Below are positions 27,380-36,270 of a stretch of 64,000 nt of DNA, piece by piece. The notes beneath the pieces are model-generated. The model saw nothing but the letters and a program-made list of their open reading frames with translations. It made no database searches and had not been told where the DNA came from. The first letter of the stretch is position 1. Every line of letters starts with the position of its first letter. The stretch covers positions 1,481,551-1,545,550 of the forward strand of contig NZ_AP018288.1 in assembly GCF_002368335.1 (NCBI RefSeq), written 5' to 3'. This stretch comes from Nostoc sp. NIES-4103 (GTDB taxonomy: Bacteria > Cyanobacteriota > Cyanobacteriia > Cyanobacteriales > Nostocaceae). The position numbers and the translations under genes were made by a program.

Positions 27380-28702
27380 CTAAACAGATAGCTGACGGAT
27401 TAATCGCTGAACTTGTCTCATATAGGTGAGTTTATCAATCACCAGTGAATGAGTCCCGCTATGGTGTTGATTTTCTGAGGGCAACGATTTTTGAATTTGA
27501 TTTTTCAGAGCATCAAATTTGTTAGTAAATCGAGATTTTCTATCCTGAGATTTGATGTAAGCAGCAACCAATTTACTTTGTTCTTCAAAAACGCGCCAAT
27601 GTGTTCCTGTAGGATGCACCATACCAATTACAAATAAATTGCTTTCTTCAGGATGAAAAACGTGTAAATAAAGATTAGGATGAGGTTTATTTTGTTCCCA
27701 ATTTAAACATGATTTATCAATAAATGAGAACTCAACTTTGTATCCTGTTGCAAAAACAATAATATCGATATCTTCTTGTGTTCCATCTTCAAAAAAAACA
27801 CGATTATTATCGAATTTCTTAATATTAGGTTTATGGCTAATATCACCATGTATATAATAACGATATATTTGCTGATCGCTATTAGGAACTATCAATCCAT
27901 TACTATCGCATCTGAGGGGAATTTTATATTTTCTGAGGTTAATTCCTTGCATAAATAGACTGAGAGGCGACATAAAAGCCATAAATTTCAGATGAATTTG
28001 AGATGGAATCCAATTTATAATTGGTGTATTAGTTATCACCAATTCTGGTGGTAAACCAAGCAAAAATTTTGGCATACATAAAAAACCTCTGCGAGTACTA
28101 TGGAATGTTTTAGCGGCATTAATTGCAGATTCAACAACAATATCCATTGCTGACTGACCTGAACCAACCACTAAGACTCGTTTATTGCTCAATTGTGAAG
28201 GATTATCATACTGTTTAGAATGCAAAATTTCCCCCGTAAATTGTCCAGGGAATTGAGGATAATTGGGTTTATTATGGTAGCCACTGGCAATTAAAACTCC
28301 TCGATAGCAGCGTGTTTCGTTATTACTGAGGGTAACGTTCCAGAGGTTGCCTTCTTTCTCAACTTTCTTGACTGATGTATTAAATTGAATATGCTCATTC
28401 AATTGAAAATGACTGGCATATTTTTGCAAATATTGATAAACCAATTGATGGTTGGGATAGTCTGGATATTCATCGGGCATTGGCATATCAGAAAATGGTT
28501 GAGTCCTTTTATGCCCAATCAAATGGGTATTTTTATACATAGGACTGCTAGGTTGGCCATAAATCCATATACCCCCAACATCATGAGCAGATTCAATCAC
28601 ATCAAAAGGAATATTTTCCAGTTTTAAAGCCCTACTAGCTGCTAAACCAGCCGCACCAGCACCAATGACACAAAATTTATCTTTACAATCTATTGTCAAC
28701 AT
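27380..28702 (-). CDS. Flavin-containing monooxygenase (class B)
   Basis: This 440-residue protein has the FAD-binding motif VIGAGAAGLAASRAL (from residue 12) and the NADPH-binding motif VLVVGSGQSAMD (about residue 175). The ATG motif appears as IVFATGYK (about 335), followed by FVIGMVHPTGTHWRVFEEQSK. I do not see a clear Baeyer-Villiger signature (FxGxxxHxxxW). It is embedded between PKS2 and the type III PKS with short spacers (27 and 26 bp). In the pathway it likely hydroxylates the aromatic or chain product; this role parallels SrsC functionally, though SrsC is of a different flavoenzyme class. Confidence 0.88.
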   Translation of the reverse strand: MLTIDCKDKFCVIGAGAAGLAASRALKLENIPFDVIESAHDVGGIWIYGQPSSPMYKNTHLIGHKRTQPFSDMPMPDEYPDYPNHQLVYQYLQKYASHFQLNEHIQFNTSVKKVEKEGNLWNVTLSNNETRCYRGVLIASGYHNKPNYPQFPGQFTGEILHSKQYDNPSQLSNKRVLVVGSGQSAMDIVVESAINAAKTFHSTRRGFLCMPKFLLGLPPELVITNTPIINWIPSQIHLKFMAFMSPLSLFMQGINLRKYKIPLRCDSNGLIVPNSDQQIYRYYIHGDISHKPNIKKFDNNRVFFEDGTQEDIDIIVFATGYKVEFSFIDKSCLNWEQNKPHPNLYLHVFHPEESNLFVIGMVHPTGTHWRVFEEQSKLVAAYIKSQDRKSRFTNKFDALKNQIQKSLPSENQHHSGTHSLVIDKLTYMRQVQRLIRQLSV

Positions 28703-28729
28703 TTTCCTTACCTTGTTAGCTTTGGATAA

Positions 28730-31700
28730 TTAGACAGTGGGTTGATTAGAAAAACCCAAAATTTTTTCGGAAATATCTTGAGCTATAAAGTTTGCTTGTT
28801 GGCTTAAAAAGAAATGCCCACCAGCAAATAATTTTAGTGAAAAATGGCTAGTTGTTTGTTCACGCCATTGTTCTAGTTCCTGCTGAGTAACGTTTGGATC
28901 TGCTGTTCCACCTAATGCCGTAATTGAGCAATTTAAAGCAGCATCTTGGCGGTAAAAATAGGTTTCTAATAGTTTAAAATCTGCCCGCAGGATAGGAAGA
29001 AAAGCTTGCATCAATTCTGTATTTAGTAGAACGGATTCAGGAATACCTTGAAAACGCTGTAGGGCATTAATAAACTTATATTCAGGAAGTCGATGGATTG
29101 GTAAATCTGACTTAGTAATTTGGGGAGCGCGAAAACCAGACATAAACAGATGATCTGGCATTTTCCAATTACATCTGTGCAATTCCCGCGCCAGTTCAAA
29201 GCCGATTAGCGCCCCCATACTGTGGCCAAAAATAGCAAACGGTGTATCTAAATAAGGACGTAACAAAGGGACGAGAACTTTTATTAGAGTTTTTAATTGT
29301 GTAATTGGTGGTTCTTGCCATCGGTTTTCTCGTCCTGGTAATTGAATGGGACAAATATCAATAATTGACGGAAATAAAGATGACCAGTCTTTATATATAG
29401 AAGCCCCTGCTCCTGCATAAGGAAAACAGAATATACGCATCTTTGCTTTTGGATTGAAAGTTTTAGAATCAATCCATAACTGAGGATCTTTTGAGAAAGA
29501 TTGGAGTGTTTCCACCTCGTGGAGCTTTTGTTTTCGGCTGGTTGAAATTTGCACCGATGTATTCTGTTTTTGGTTGGGGGATTTTTGCTCAATTAACAAC
29601 AAGACTTGAGCTAAAAATTGGGTAATAGTTAATCCACTTAAATATTCCACTGGAACAATTACACCAAAGTTAGTTTCAATTTTCCGTCTCAATTCAGCAG
29701 CCATTAAAGAATCAACTCCTAAATTGGAAAGGTGCTGTTGCTGGTCTAATTTCACAATCGATAGTCCTGTGACTTGTGCCAACAGAGGAATACAATAGTT
29801 TGTTAATCGTTGCTGACGCTCTTCAGCTGGTGTAGATAGCAGTTGTTCTAGGGTCAGTTCTACTTTGGGTTTTGAATTTTGAGGAGCCAAACTTTCCTTT
29901 TGAGGAGATTTCTGAGATTTACTGAGGAGTTTTAAGAGTTTAGGTACTAATTCGACTTCTTCAGTTGTGAGTTCTTCGGCAGATGTAATTTGTTGAACAA
30001 GCTGTTGAATATAATTTGCTTGGTCAAAAACGGGCATTAGAGGAACAGAGTGAGAATTTTGGGTAGTTTCTACCCAATAAGACGATCGCTCAAAAGGATA
30101 AGTTGGGAGTTGTCGGCGCTCATGGGTATAGTCCGCCTCAAGCCCTTGCCAATTGATCGAGACTCCTTGGACATAAAGTTCTCCTAGACTGTGGAGTAAT
30201 TGTCGCCAATCAGAGGTATTTCGACGCAGACTTGGTAGCCACAATAGAGTATTGGAGGCGGGATGGTTAATATTACGTCCCATTCCCAGTAAAACAGGGT
30301 GAGGGCCACATTCAATCAACACCTCGCATCCCTTTTGTAACAAGGTTGTTATTCCATGAACAAATTTGACAGATTCCCGCAGATGACGACACCAATATTC
30401 AGGGGTTTGTATCTCCAATGTCGCCATGTCTCCCGTGATATTAGAGATCACTGGAATTTGCGGGGAGGCGTAGGTGATAGAGGTAGCGATTTCATGAAAT
30501 TCTTCTAGAATTTGATCCATTAACGGGGAATGAAACCCTTGGGAAACCTTGAGAAATTTCAGGTTGATCCCTTGCTCAACTAAAGGTGTAATCGCCTCTT
30601 TTACTGCCTCGGATTCACCGGAAATAACAATTTCATTTGCACCATTGATTGCAGCAATAGCAACGCGATCTTTAAATAATTCAATAGCTTGTTGGACTTG
30701 GGTTAAAGAAGCAGATATTGTTACCATTGCCCCCTGTTGCCCAACTGCATTCATCAAACGCGATCGCATAGCCACTAACTTCAAGCCATCTTCTAAGCTG
30801 AAAACTCCAGCCACACAGGCAGCTACATATTCGCCTAAACTATGACCCATTACCCAGGTAGGAGTAATGTCCCAAGATTGCCACAATTGGCAAAGGGCAT
30901 ATTCAAGAGCAAACAGAGCCGGTTGAGTGTATACTGTTTGATTTATTAAAGGATTTTGCCCATAGGAAGTAGGGTCAGCTTGCCATTCAGGAGGATATAA
31001 AATGTCTAGTAAAGATTGGTCAAGGTAGGGGGATAAAATCTGATCACATCGTACCAAAGTTGCTTGGAAGGTGGGTTGCGTTTGATAAAGTTCCCATCCC
31101 ATACCCACATATTGCGACCCTTGACCTGTAAACAAGAATGCACTTTTAAGAAATTTTTTCCCTGACCCATATCCTTGCAAAACCTCTGGTGGAGTCGAAC
31201 CTTTAGTCAAAGCAGTTAACTGTTCTCGTAGTTGTTGTAAACTATCGGCAATCACACAAAGGCGATGAGCAAAATGTGAACGACTGATATTAGCTGTCCA
31301 ACAAATATCACCCAACGGCACGTCTGCATTAGTTTCTAAATAGTGTTGATACTTTTGTGCTAATTGGGTGAGGGCAGATGCCGTTTTCGCTGATATTGTG
31401 AATAAATGAACTGGACGCTCGACTTTGCATTCTATGGGTGGCACTACAGGGGCTTCTTCGAGAATAATGTGGGCATTAGTGCCATTTAAGCCAAAAGAAC
31501 TCACCCCAGCCAATCGATGCTGCTTCCCAGTTACCCAAGGATGGTTCTGGCTGGGGATAGTAATCGGGCTGTTATGCCAATCAATATGAGGATTAGGTGT
31601 TTGGAAATGGAGATGAGGCGGGATCTGTTGATGTTGTAAACACAGCAACACTTTAATTAAACCCGCAATTCCAGCTGCTCCTTCCAAATGACCAATATTG

Positions 31701-32836
31701 GTTTTGACTGACCCCACTATCAAAGGCTCTTGGGAGGAATGGTCTTTTCCAAAGACTGTTGTTAACGCCCCTAATTCGATTGGATCGCCCAGAGATGTCC
31801 CCGTCCCGTGAGCCTCAATATAACTAATTTCCTTTGGTTCAACTTGTCCATTGCTCAAGGCTTGACGAATGAGCTGTTCTTGCGCCAGTTGATTAGGAAC
31901 TGTCAACCCACTGCTGGAACCACCATGATTCACGGCTGAACCGCGAATTAGTCCTAAAATATTGTCTTGTTCAGCTAAAGCAGTGGATAGCCGTTTTAGC
32001 AAAATGACCCCACAACCTTCGCCACGAACGTAGCCATCGGCTGAAGCATCAAAGGTTTTACACCGACCCTCTGGTGATAACATTTGGGCGCGAGACTCCA
32101 TAATACTGACTAGGGGAGTCAGCATCAGATTCACCCCACCCGCTAACGCTAAATTACATTCTTGGTTGCGTAAACTTTGACAAGCAAGATGAACAGCGAC
32201 TAATGATGAAGCACAGGCGGTATCCACCGTTAAGGTGGGTCCGTGAAACCCAAATAGATAAGACAAACGTCCTGCTGCAACACTAATAGCATTACCTGTT
32301 CCTGTATGCAGATCAATCAAAGTGGGTTGTTGAGTTAGATGGGCATAATCTTGAGTCATCATGCCGATAAAAACTCCTGTTTGACTTCCTCGCAACTCTA
32401 CTGAAGAAAGTCCCGCTTGTTCAATAGCTTCCCAGCTAACCTCCAACAGTAATCGTTGCTGGGGATCTAACATGGTAGCTTCTCTCGGCGAAATGTTAAA
32501 AAAGTTAGCATCAAATTCGTCGATCTGTTGGGTTAAAAACCCTCCACAGCGTGTGTAAACCTTGCCTGGAATATCCAAGCTCGCATCGTAGTAAGAATTA
32601 ATATCCCAACGATTTGCTGGTACTTCTGTAATCCCATTAACTCTTGACTCTAACAATTGCCAAAAGGCTTCCGGGGAGTTAGCCCCGAAAGGAAAACGAC
32701 ATCCCATACCAATGATTGCAATAGGTTCTGTTTGTGCCTGTTGCATAGCGTTAATTTTGGCTTTCATTGCTCTAATTTCTTGTAGAGCATTTTTCATGAG
32801 TGATAGATAATCTGGTGTGGCTGATGTGTGCATCAT
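28730..32836 (-). CDS. Type I PKS, KS-AT-ACP-TE (second module)
   Basis: This is a 1368-residue modular synthase. Domains in order: N-terminal docking-type helix (10-33); KS (about 36-460) with Cys208 in DTACASS, His343 in EAHGTGT and His383 in NIGHLEG; AT (about 565-870) with GHSLGEY (Ser666) and QGFHSP, which suggests malonyl-CoA; ACP with LGVDSL (Ser1043); thioesterase (about 1130-1368) with FCFPYAGAGAS, GHSMGAL (Ser1206), Asp in GGTADPN and His in AGGHFFL. There is no KR, DH or ER, so the added unit stays a beta-ketone. The TE resembles type II/NRPS external thioesterases fused at the end. It would receive the chain from PKS1 and release it, or hand it to the type III PKS. Confidence 0.93.
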   Translation of the reverse strand: MMHTSATPDYLSLMKNALQEIRAMKAKINAMQQAQTEPIAIIGMGCRFPFGANSPEAFWQLLESRVNGITEVPANRWDINSYYDASLDIPGKVYTRCGGFLTQQIDEFDANFFNISPREATMLDPQQRLLLEVSWEAIEQAGLSSVELRGSQTGVFIGMMTQDYAHLTQQPTLIDLHTGTGNAISVAAGRLSYLFGFHGPTLTVDTACASSLVAVHLACQSLRNQECNLALAGGVNLMLTPLVSIMESRAQMLSPEGRCKTFDASADGYVRGEGCGVILLKRLSTALAEQDNILGLIRGSAVNHGGSSSGLTVPNQLAQEQLIRQALSNGQVEPKEISYIEAHGTGTSLGDPIELGALTTVFGKDHSSQEPLIVGSVKTNIGHLEGAAGIAGLIKVLLCLQHQQIPPHLHFQTPNPHIDWHNSPITIPSQNHPWVTGKQHRLAGVSSFGLNGTNAHIILEEAPVVPPIECKVERPVHLFTISAKTASALTQLAQKYQHYLETNADVPLGDICWTANISRSHFAHRLCVIADSLQQLREQLTALTKGSTPPEVLQGYGSGKKFLKSAFLFTGQGSQYVGMGWELYQTQPTFQATLVRCDQILSPYLDQSLLDILYPPEWQADPTSYGQNPLINQTVYTQPALFALEYALCQLWQSWDITPTWVMGHSLGEYVAACVAGVFSLEDGLKLVAMRSRLMNAVGQQGAMVTISASLTQVQQAIELFKDRVAIAAINGANEIVISGESEAVKEAITPLVEQGINLKFLKVSQGFHSPLMDQILEEFHEIATSITYASPQIPVISNITGDMATLEIQTPEYWCRHLRESVKFVHGITTLLQKGCEVLIECGPHPVLLGMGRNINHPASNTLLWLPSLRRNTSDWRQLLHSLGELYVQGVSINWQGLEADYTHERRQLPTYPFERSSYWVETTQNSHSVPLMPVFDQANYIQQLVQQITSAEELTTEEVELVPKLLKLLSKSQKSPQKESLAPQNSKPKVELTLEQLLSTPAEERQQRLTNYCIPLLAQVTGLSIVKLDQQQHLSNLGVDSLMAAELRRKIETNFGVIVPVEYLSGLTITQFLAQVLLLIEQKSPNQKQNTSVQISTSRKQKLHEVETLQSFSKDPQLWIDSKTFNPKAKMRIFCFPYAGAGASIYKDWSSLFPSIIDICPIQLPGRENRWQEPPITQLKTLIKVLVPLLRPYLDTPFAIFGHSMGALIGFELARELHRCNWKMPDHLFMSGFRAPQITKSDLPIHRLPEYKFINALQRFQGIPESVLLNTELMQAFLPILRADFKLLETYFYRQDAALNCSITALGGTADPNVTQQELEQWREQTTSHFSLKLFAGGHFFLSQQANFIAQDISEKILGFSNQPTV

Positions 32837-32859
32837 CTAATTACCTGTAGAGGTTAGTG

Positions 32860-32986
32860 ATCGCTAATTAAGTACTAATGCAAAATTAAATATATATTTG
32901 TCATTGCGAGTGAAGCGGAGCGTAAAAACGCAATCGCTAAATCAAATTGACTCCCTAGAGCATAAATATTTTGCCTAAGTACTTAG
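32860..32986. repeat. REP-like remnant between the two PKS genes
   Basis: This spacer is unusually long for an otherwise compact operon. It contains GTCATTGCGAGTGAAGCGGAG and, a few bases on, CGCAATCG, the arms of a well-known type of intergenic repeat in cyanobacteria. It does not carry an ORF. It may affect mRNA processing between the two synthase genes. Confidence 0.5.
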
Positions 32987-35900
32987 TTAGCCTTCTCGAA
33001 TAGTTGTAAGTTCTTGTGCGAGCAAGTTAGCAATCTCATCTTCACAGAGGTGATCGAGTTGGTAATTAAAGTCGTTAGTCTTCTGCGATATGAGAAATGA
33101 TTTGCTATTAGTGGGAGCAAATTTGAGGTCAATGACCTCTTGGAGATAGTGAACGAGACTTTCTACTGTGGGATATTTAAAAGTCACCATTGAAGGTAAA
33201 GAACACCGCAAACTGTTAGCCAAACGATTGTGTAATTCCATCGCCATTAGCGAATCCATTCCCAAATCAAAAAATCCCTGTCCTAGATGAGTAAACTCAG
33301 AAACCCTAATGCCTAAAATCTCTGCCACAATAGCCTTGACGTAAGACAAGAGAATAGCATAACGTTCAGCAACGGGAGTGTCCTCCAAAAGTTGGAGAAA
33401 ATCAGAGGGGTTTTGAACTGTTTGTGGGGAATTAGCTGGAAAATTCTTTTCTTTAAACTCACAAGTGTGGGAATTTTTGATGTTAGTGTCTAAATGGTCT
33501 AACCAATAGCGTTGTCGTTGGAATGGATAAGTAGGTAATGATAACTTGTAGCGCTGATAATCTTGATCAAATCCTCGCCAGTCAATAGGTACTCCCTGAG
33601 TATACAATTGGGCTAAACTGTCTAGCATTGTTTTCCAATTGCTTTGATTAGGCGTGAGACTTCCCAACCAAGTTCCTCGCGTTTTAGGTAAGGTTTGACG
33701 ACCCATTGTTAATAGGGTTGCTTTTGGTCCTATTTCCAGAAAAATCTCCCCATTTAAACGCCCAAGCATCTTCATCGCCTTGGCAAACTCCACCGGAGCT
33801 AAGAGATGTCTTACCCAATACTCAGGAGTGGCGATCGCTTCATCAATTGGTTCTCCTGTAAGATTGGAGATCAGTGGAATTTGCGGACAAGCAAAGCTAA
33901 CTGTTTTGGTAATGCGTTCAAACTCAGCCACCATTGGAAGCATTAAAGGGGAATGGAAAGCCTGGGAAACATTTAAAAGGCGAATACTAATATTTTGTGC
34001 CTCAAATTGCGCTAATACAGCCTTGATTGCCTCAGTTTCACCAGAAATAACCACATTTTCATGACTATTAATGGCGGCGATCGCTATTTTTCCTTGATAG
34101 CTAGCAATAACTTGGCTGACAGATTCAGGATCACTCAATATCTCCGCCATCGCTCCTTGTTGCGGTATTGCATCCATCAGACGCGCTCGCATAGCTACCA
34201 ATTTCAAGCCGTCTTCTAAGCTGAAGACCCCAGCTATACAAGCAGCTACATATTCCCCTAAACTGTGACCCATGACCCAAGTTGGAATAATACCCCAAGA
34301 TTGCCATAACTCAGCTAAAGCGTACTCCAGAGCAAAGAGGACAGGTTGGATATAAGTAGTTTGGTTTAATAATAAGGAATCTTCGGTGTAGGCAGAGGGG
34401 TCAGCTTGCCATGAGGATGGATATAAAATGTCTAAGATAGATTGGTGAAGATAAGTGCTTAAAATAGCATCACATTGTTCTAGAGTTTTGCGGAAAGTGG
34501 CTTGGGTTTGATAAAGTTCCCATCCCATTCCCACATATTGCGATCCTTGTCCTGTAAAAAGGAAGGCAATTTTCGCAGGTTTTTTGGTTTGAATCGAGCC
34601 TTGGTAGTGGGAAGAAGAAGGTTGACATTGAGCGATCACACTTAACTGTTGATTTAACTGCGAAACTGATTGAGTAACTACAGCTAACAGATGCTCAAAA
34701 TTTGAACGACCGATATTAGCAGTGTAACAAATATCTGCGATCGCCAAGTGTGGATGGTCTTGTAAAAAGGTTTGGTAGCGGTTGACTAATTCAAGTAAAG
34801 CCTGTTCACTTTTGGCTGAAAGGGTTAGCAAGTGGTAAGGTCGTTCAATGGTTGGTACAGCTTGAATCTGTTCTTTTGATGATAAGCCAGGGGCTTCCTC
34901 AACAATTAGATGCACATTTGTTCCACTCACGCCAAAAGCACTGACTCCTGCCAAATGGGGAGCTTGAGTAACTGACCAAGGTATTAACTCAATGGGAACT
35001 TTAATCGGTAGTTTATCCCAAGGAATATAAGGATTCGGATTGTGAAAATGCAGATTAGGAGCAATTTGTTGATGTTGAAGTTGCAGGACAGTCTTCAATA
35101 AACCAGCTATCCCTGCGGTTCCTTCCAGATGACCGATATTTGTTTTAACTGTACCTAAAATCAAAGGATTTTCTGGAGAGCGTCCTTGACAATAAACGTT
35201 TCCCAAGGCAATCACCTCAATCGGATCGCCTAAAGAAGTTCCGGTGCCGTTCACTTCTACATATTGCAGTTGTTCAGGTGTAACTTTGGCTTGCTTCAAA
35301 GCTTGACGCAATAATGCTTCTTGGGCTTGTCCATTAGGTGCGGTTAATCCGTGACTTGCACCATTATGGTTGACAGCAGAACCACGAATCAGGGCTAAAA
35401 TGCGATCGCCATCTGCTAACGCATCCTTGAGACGCTTGAGAACAACTACCCCACATCCTTCTCCCCGTCCGTATCCATTCGCTGAAGCATCAAAGGTTTT
35501 ACATCGTCCGTCAGGAGAGACTACTTTTAATTTACAGTTACTAATGGCGGTGAACGGAGTTAACATCAAATTGACTCCGCCGGCTAGGGCTTGGTTACAT
35601 TCTTGAGAACGCAAACTTTGACAAGCTAAATGAATTGCCAACAGAGAAGAAGAACAAGCTGTGTCAAGTTGCATTGTCGGGCCTTGGAAGCCAAACACGT
35701 AGGACAAGCGACCAGCGGCAATAGCACGACTAACCCCTAAACTGTTATGGGCATCAATGTGATTTAACGCTCCATTCTGAAAACACAGTTGGCTGTAGTC
35801 ATCTCGAAAGATACCCATAAACACCCCAGTAGCACTATTTATGAGGCTATCTGGAGCGATCGCAGCATTTTCCATTGCTTCCCAACAAACCTCTAACAAT

Positions 35901-36268
35901 AGTCGTTGTTGGGGGTCCATCGCCATCGCTTCACGAGGAGAAATCCTAAAGAATTGAGGATCGAATTGGTCAACTTGATCTAAGAATGCTCCTTGGCGTG
36001 AGTACATCTTCCCTGGAGTGTCAGGATTAACATCGTAATAATCATCAATATTCCATCGCTCGGCAGGAATTTCTGTCATTGCATCTATTCCCTGGCAAAG
36101 CAGTTGCCAATATGTTTCTGGATCAGTCACTCTCCCTGGAAAACGACATCCTATACCGACGATTGCAATCGGGTCAGTTTGCGCTTGCACAATGGCATCA
36201 AGTTGTTTATACCGTTCTAAAAACTCTTGTTTCAAATTTTGGGCGGTATTGGGTGAATGTTGTTTCAT
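32987..36268 (-). CDS. Type I PKS, KS-AT-ACP (first module), with altered KS active site
   Basis: This 1093-residue synthase has an N-terminal docking helix (8-30); a KS (about 32-465) with Cys205 in DTACSSS and His380 in NIGHLEG; an AT (about 568-870) with GHSLGEY (Ser669) and QAFHSP, malonyl-like; an ACP with LGMDSL (Ser1006); and a C-terminal acidic docking-type tail. The KS motif that normally reads HGTGT reads EVNGTGTSLGDP, so residue 340 is Asn (codon AAC seen in the sequence). That His normally assists decarboxylation of the extender unit, so elongation may be impaired or altered. No reductive domains are present. It starts 2 bp after the FAAL gene. Confidence 0.93.
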   Translation of the reverse strand: MKQHSPNTAQNLKQEFLERYKQLDAIVQAQTDPIAIVGIGCRFPGRVTDPETYWQLLCQGIDAMTEIPAERWNIDDYYDVNPDTPGKMYSRQGAFLDQVDQFDPQFFRISPREAMAMDPQQRLLLEVCWEAMENAAIAPDSLINSATGVFMGIFRDDYSQLCFQNGALNHIDAHNSLGVSRAIAAGRLSYVFGFQGPTMQLDTACSSSLLAIHLACQSLRSQECNQALAGGVNLMLTPFTAISNCKLKVVSPDGRCKTFDASANGYGRGEGCGVVVLKRLKDALADGDRILALIRGSAVNHNGASHGLTAPNGQAQEALLRQALKQAKVTPEQLQYVEVNGTGTSLGDPIEVIALGNVYCQGRSPENPLILGTVKTNIGHLEGTAGIAGLLKTVLQLQHQQIAPNLHFHNPNPYIPWDKLPIKVPIELIPWSVTQAPHLAGVSAFGVSGTNVHLIVEEAPGLSSKEQIQAVPTIERPYHLLTLSAKSEQALLELVNRYQTFLQDHPHLAIADICYTANIGRSNFEHLLAVVTQSVSQLNQQLSVIAQCQPSSSHYQGSIQTKKPAKIAFLFTGQGSQYVGMGWELYQTQATFRKTLEQCDAILSTYLHQSILDILYPSSWQADPSAYTEDSLLLNQTTYIQPVLFALEYALAELWQSWGIIPTWVMGHSLGEYVAACIAGVFSLEDGLKLVAMRARLMDAIPQQGAMAEILSDPESVSQVIASYQGKIAIAAINSHENVVISGETEAIKAVLAQFEAQNISIRLLNVSQAFHSPLMLPMVAEFERITKTVSFACPQIPLISNLTGEPIDEAIATPEYWVRHLLAPVEFAKAMKMLGRLNGEIFLEIGPKATLLTMGRQTLPKTRGTWLGSLTPNQSNWKTMLDSLAQLYTQGVPIDWRGFDQDYQRYKLSLPTYPFQRQRYWLDHLDTNIKNSHTCEFKEKNFPANSPQTVQNPSDFLQLLEDTPVAERYAILLSYVKAIVAEILGIRVSEFTHLGQGFFDLGMDSLMAMELHNRLANSLRCSLPSMVTFKYPTVESLVHYLQEVIDLKFAPTNSKSFLISQKTNDFNYQLDHLCEDEIANLLAQELTTIREG

Positions 36269-36270
36269 CT

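Noticed and set aside
27380..28702. Baeyer-Villiger monooxygenase assignment
   Set aside because: The diagnostic FxGxxxHxxxW motif is not seen; a general class B flavin monooxygenase is the safer call.
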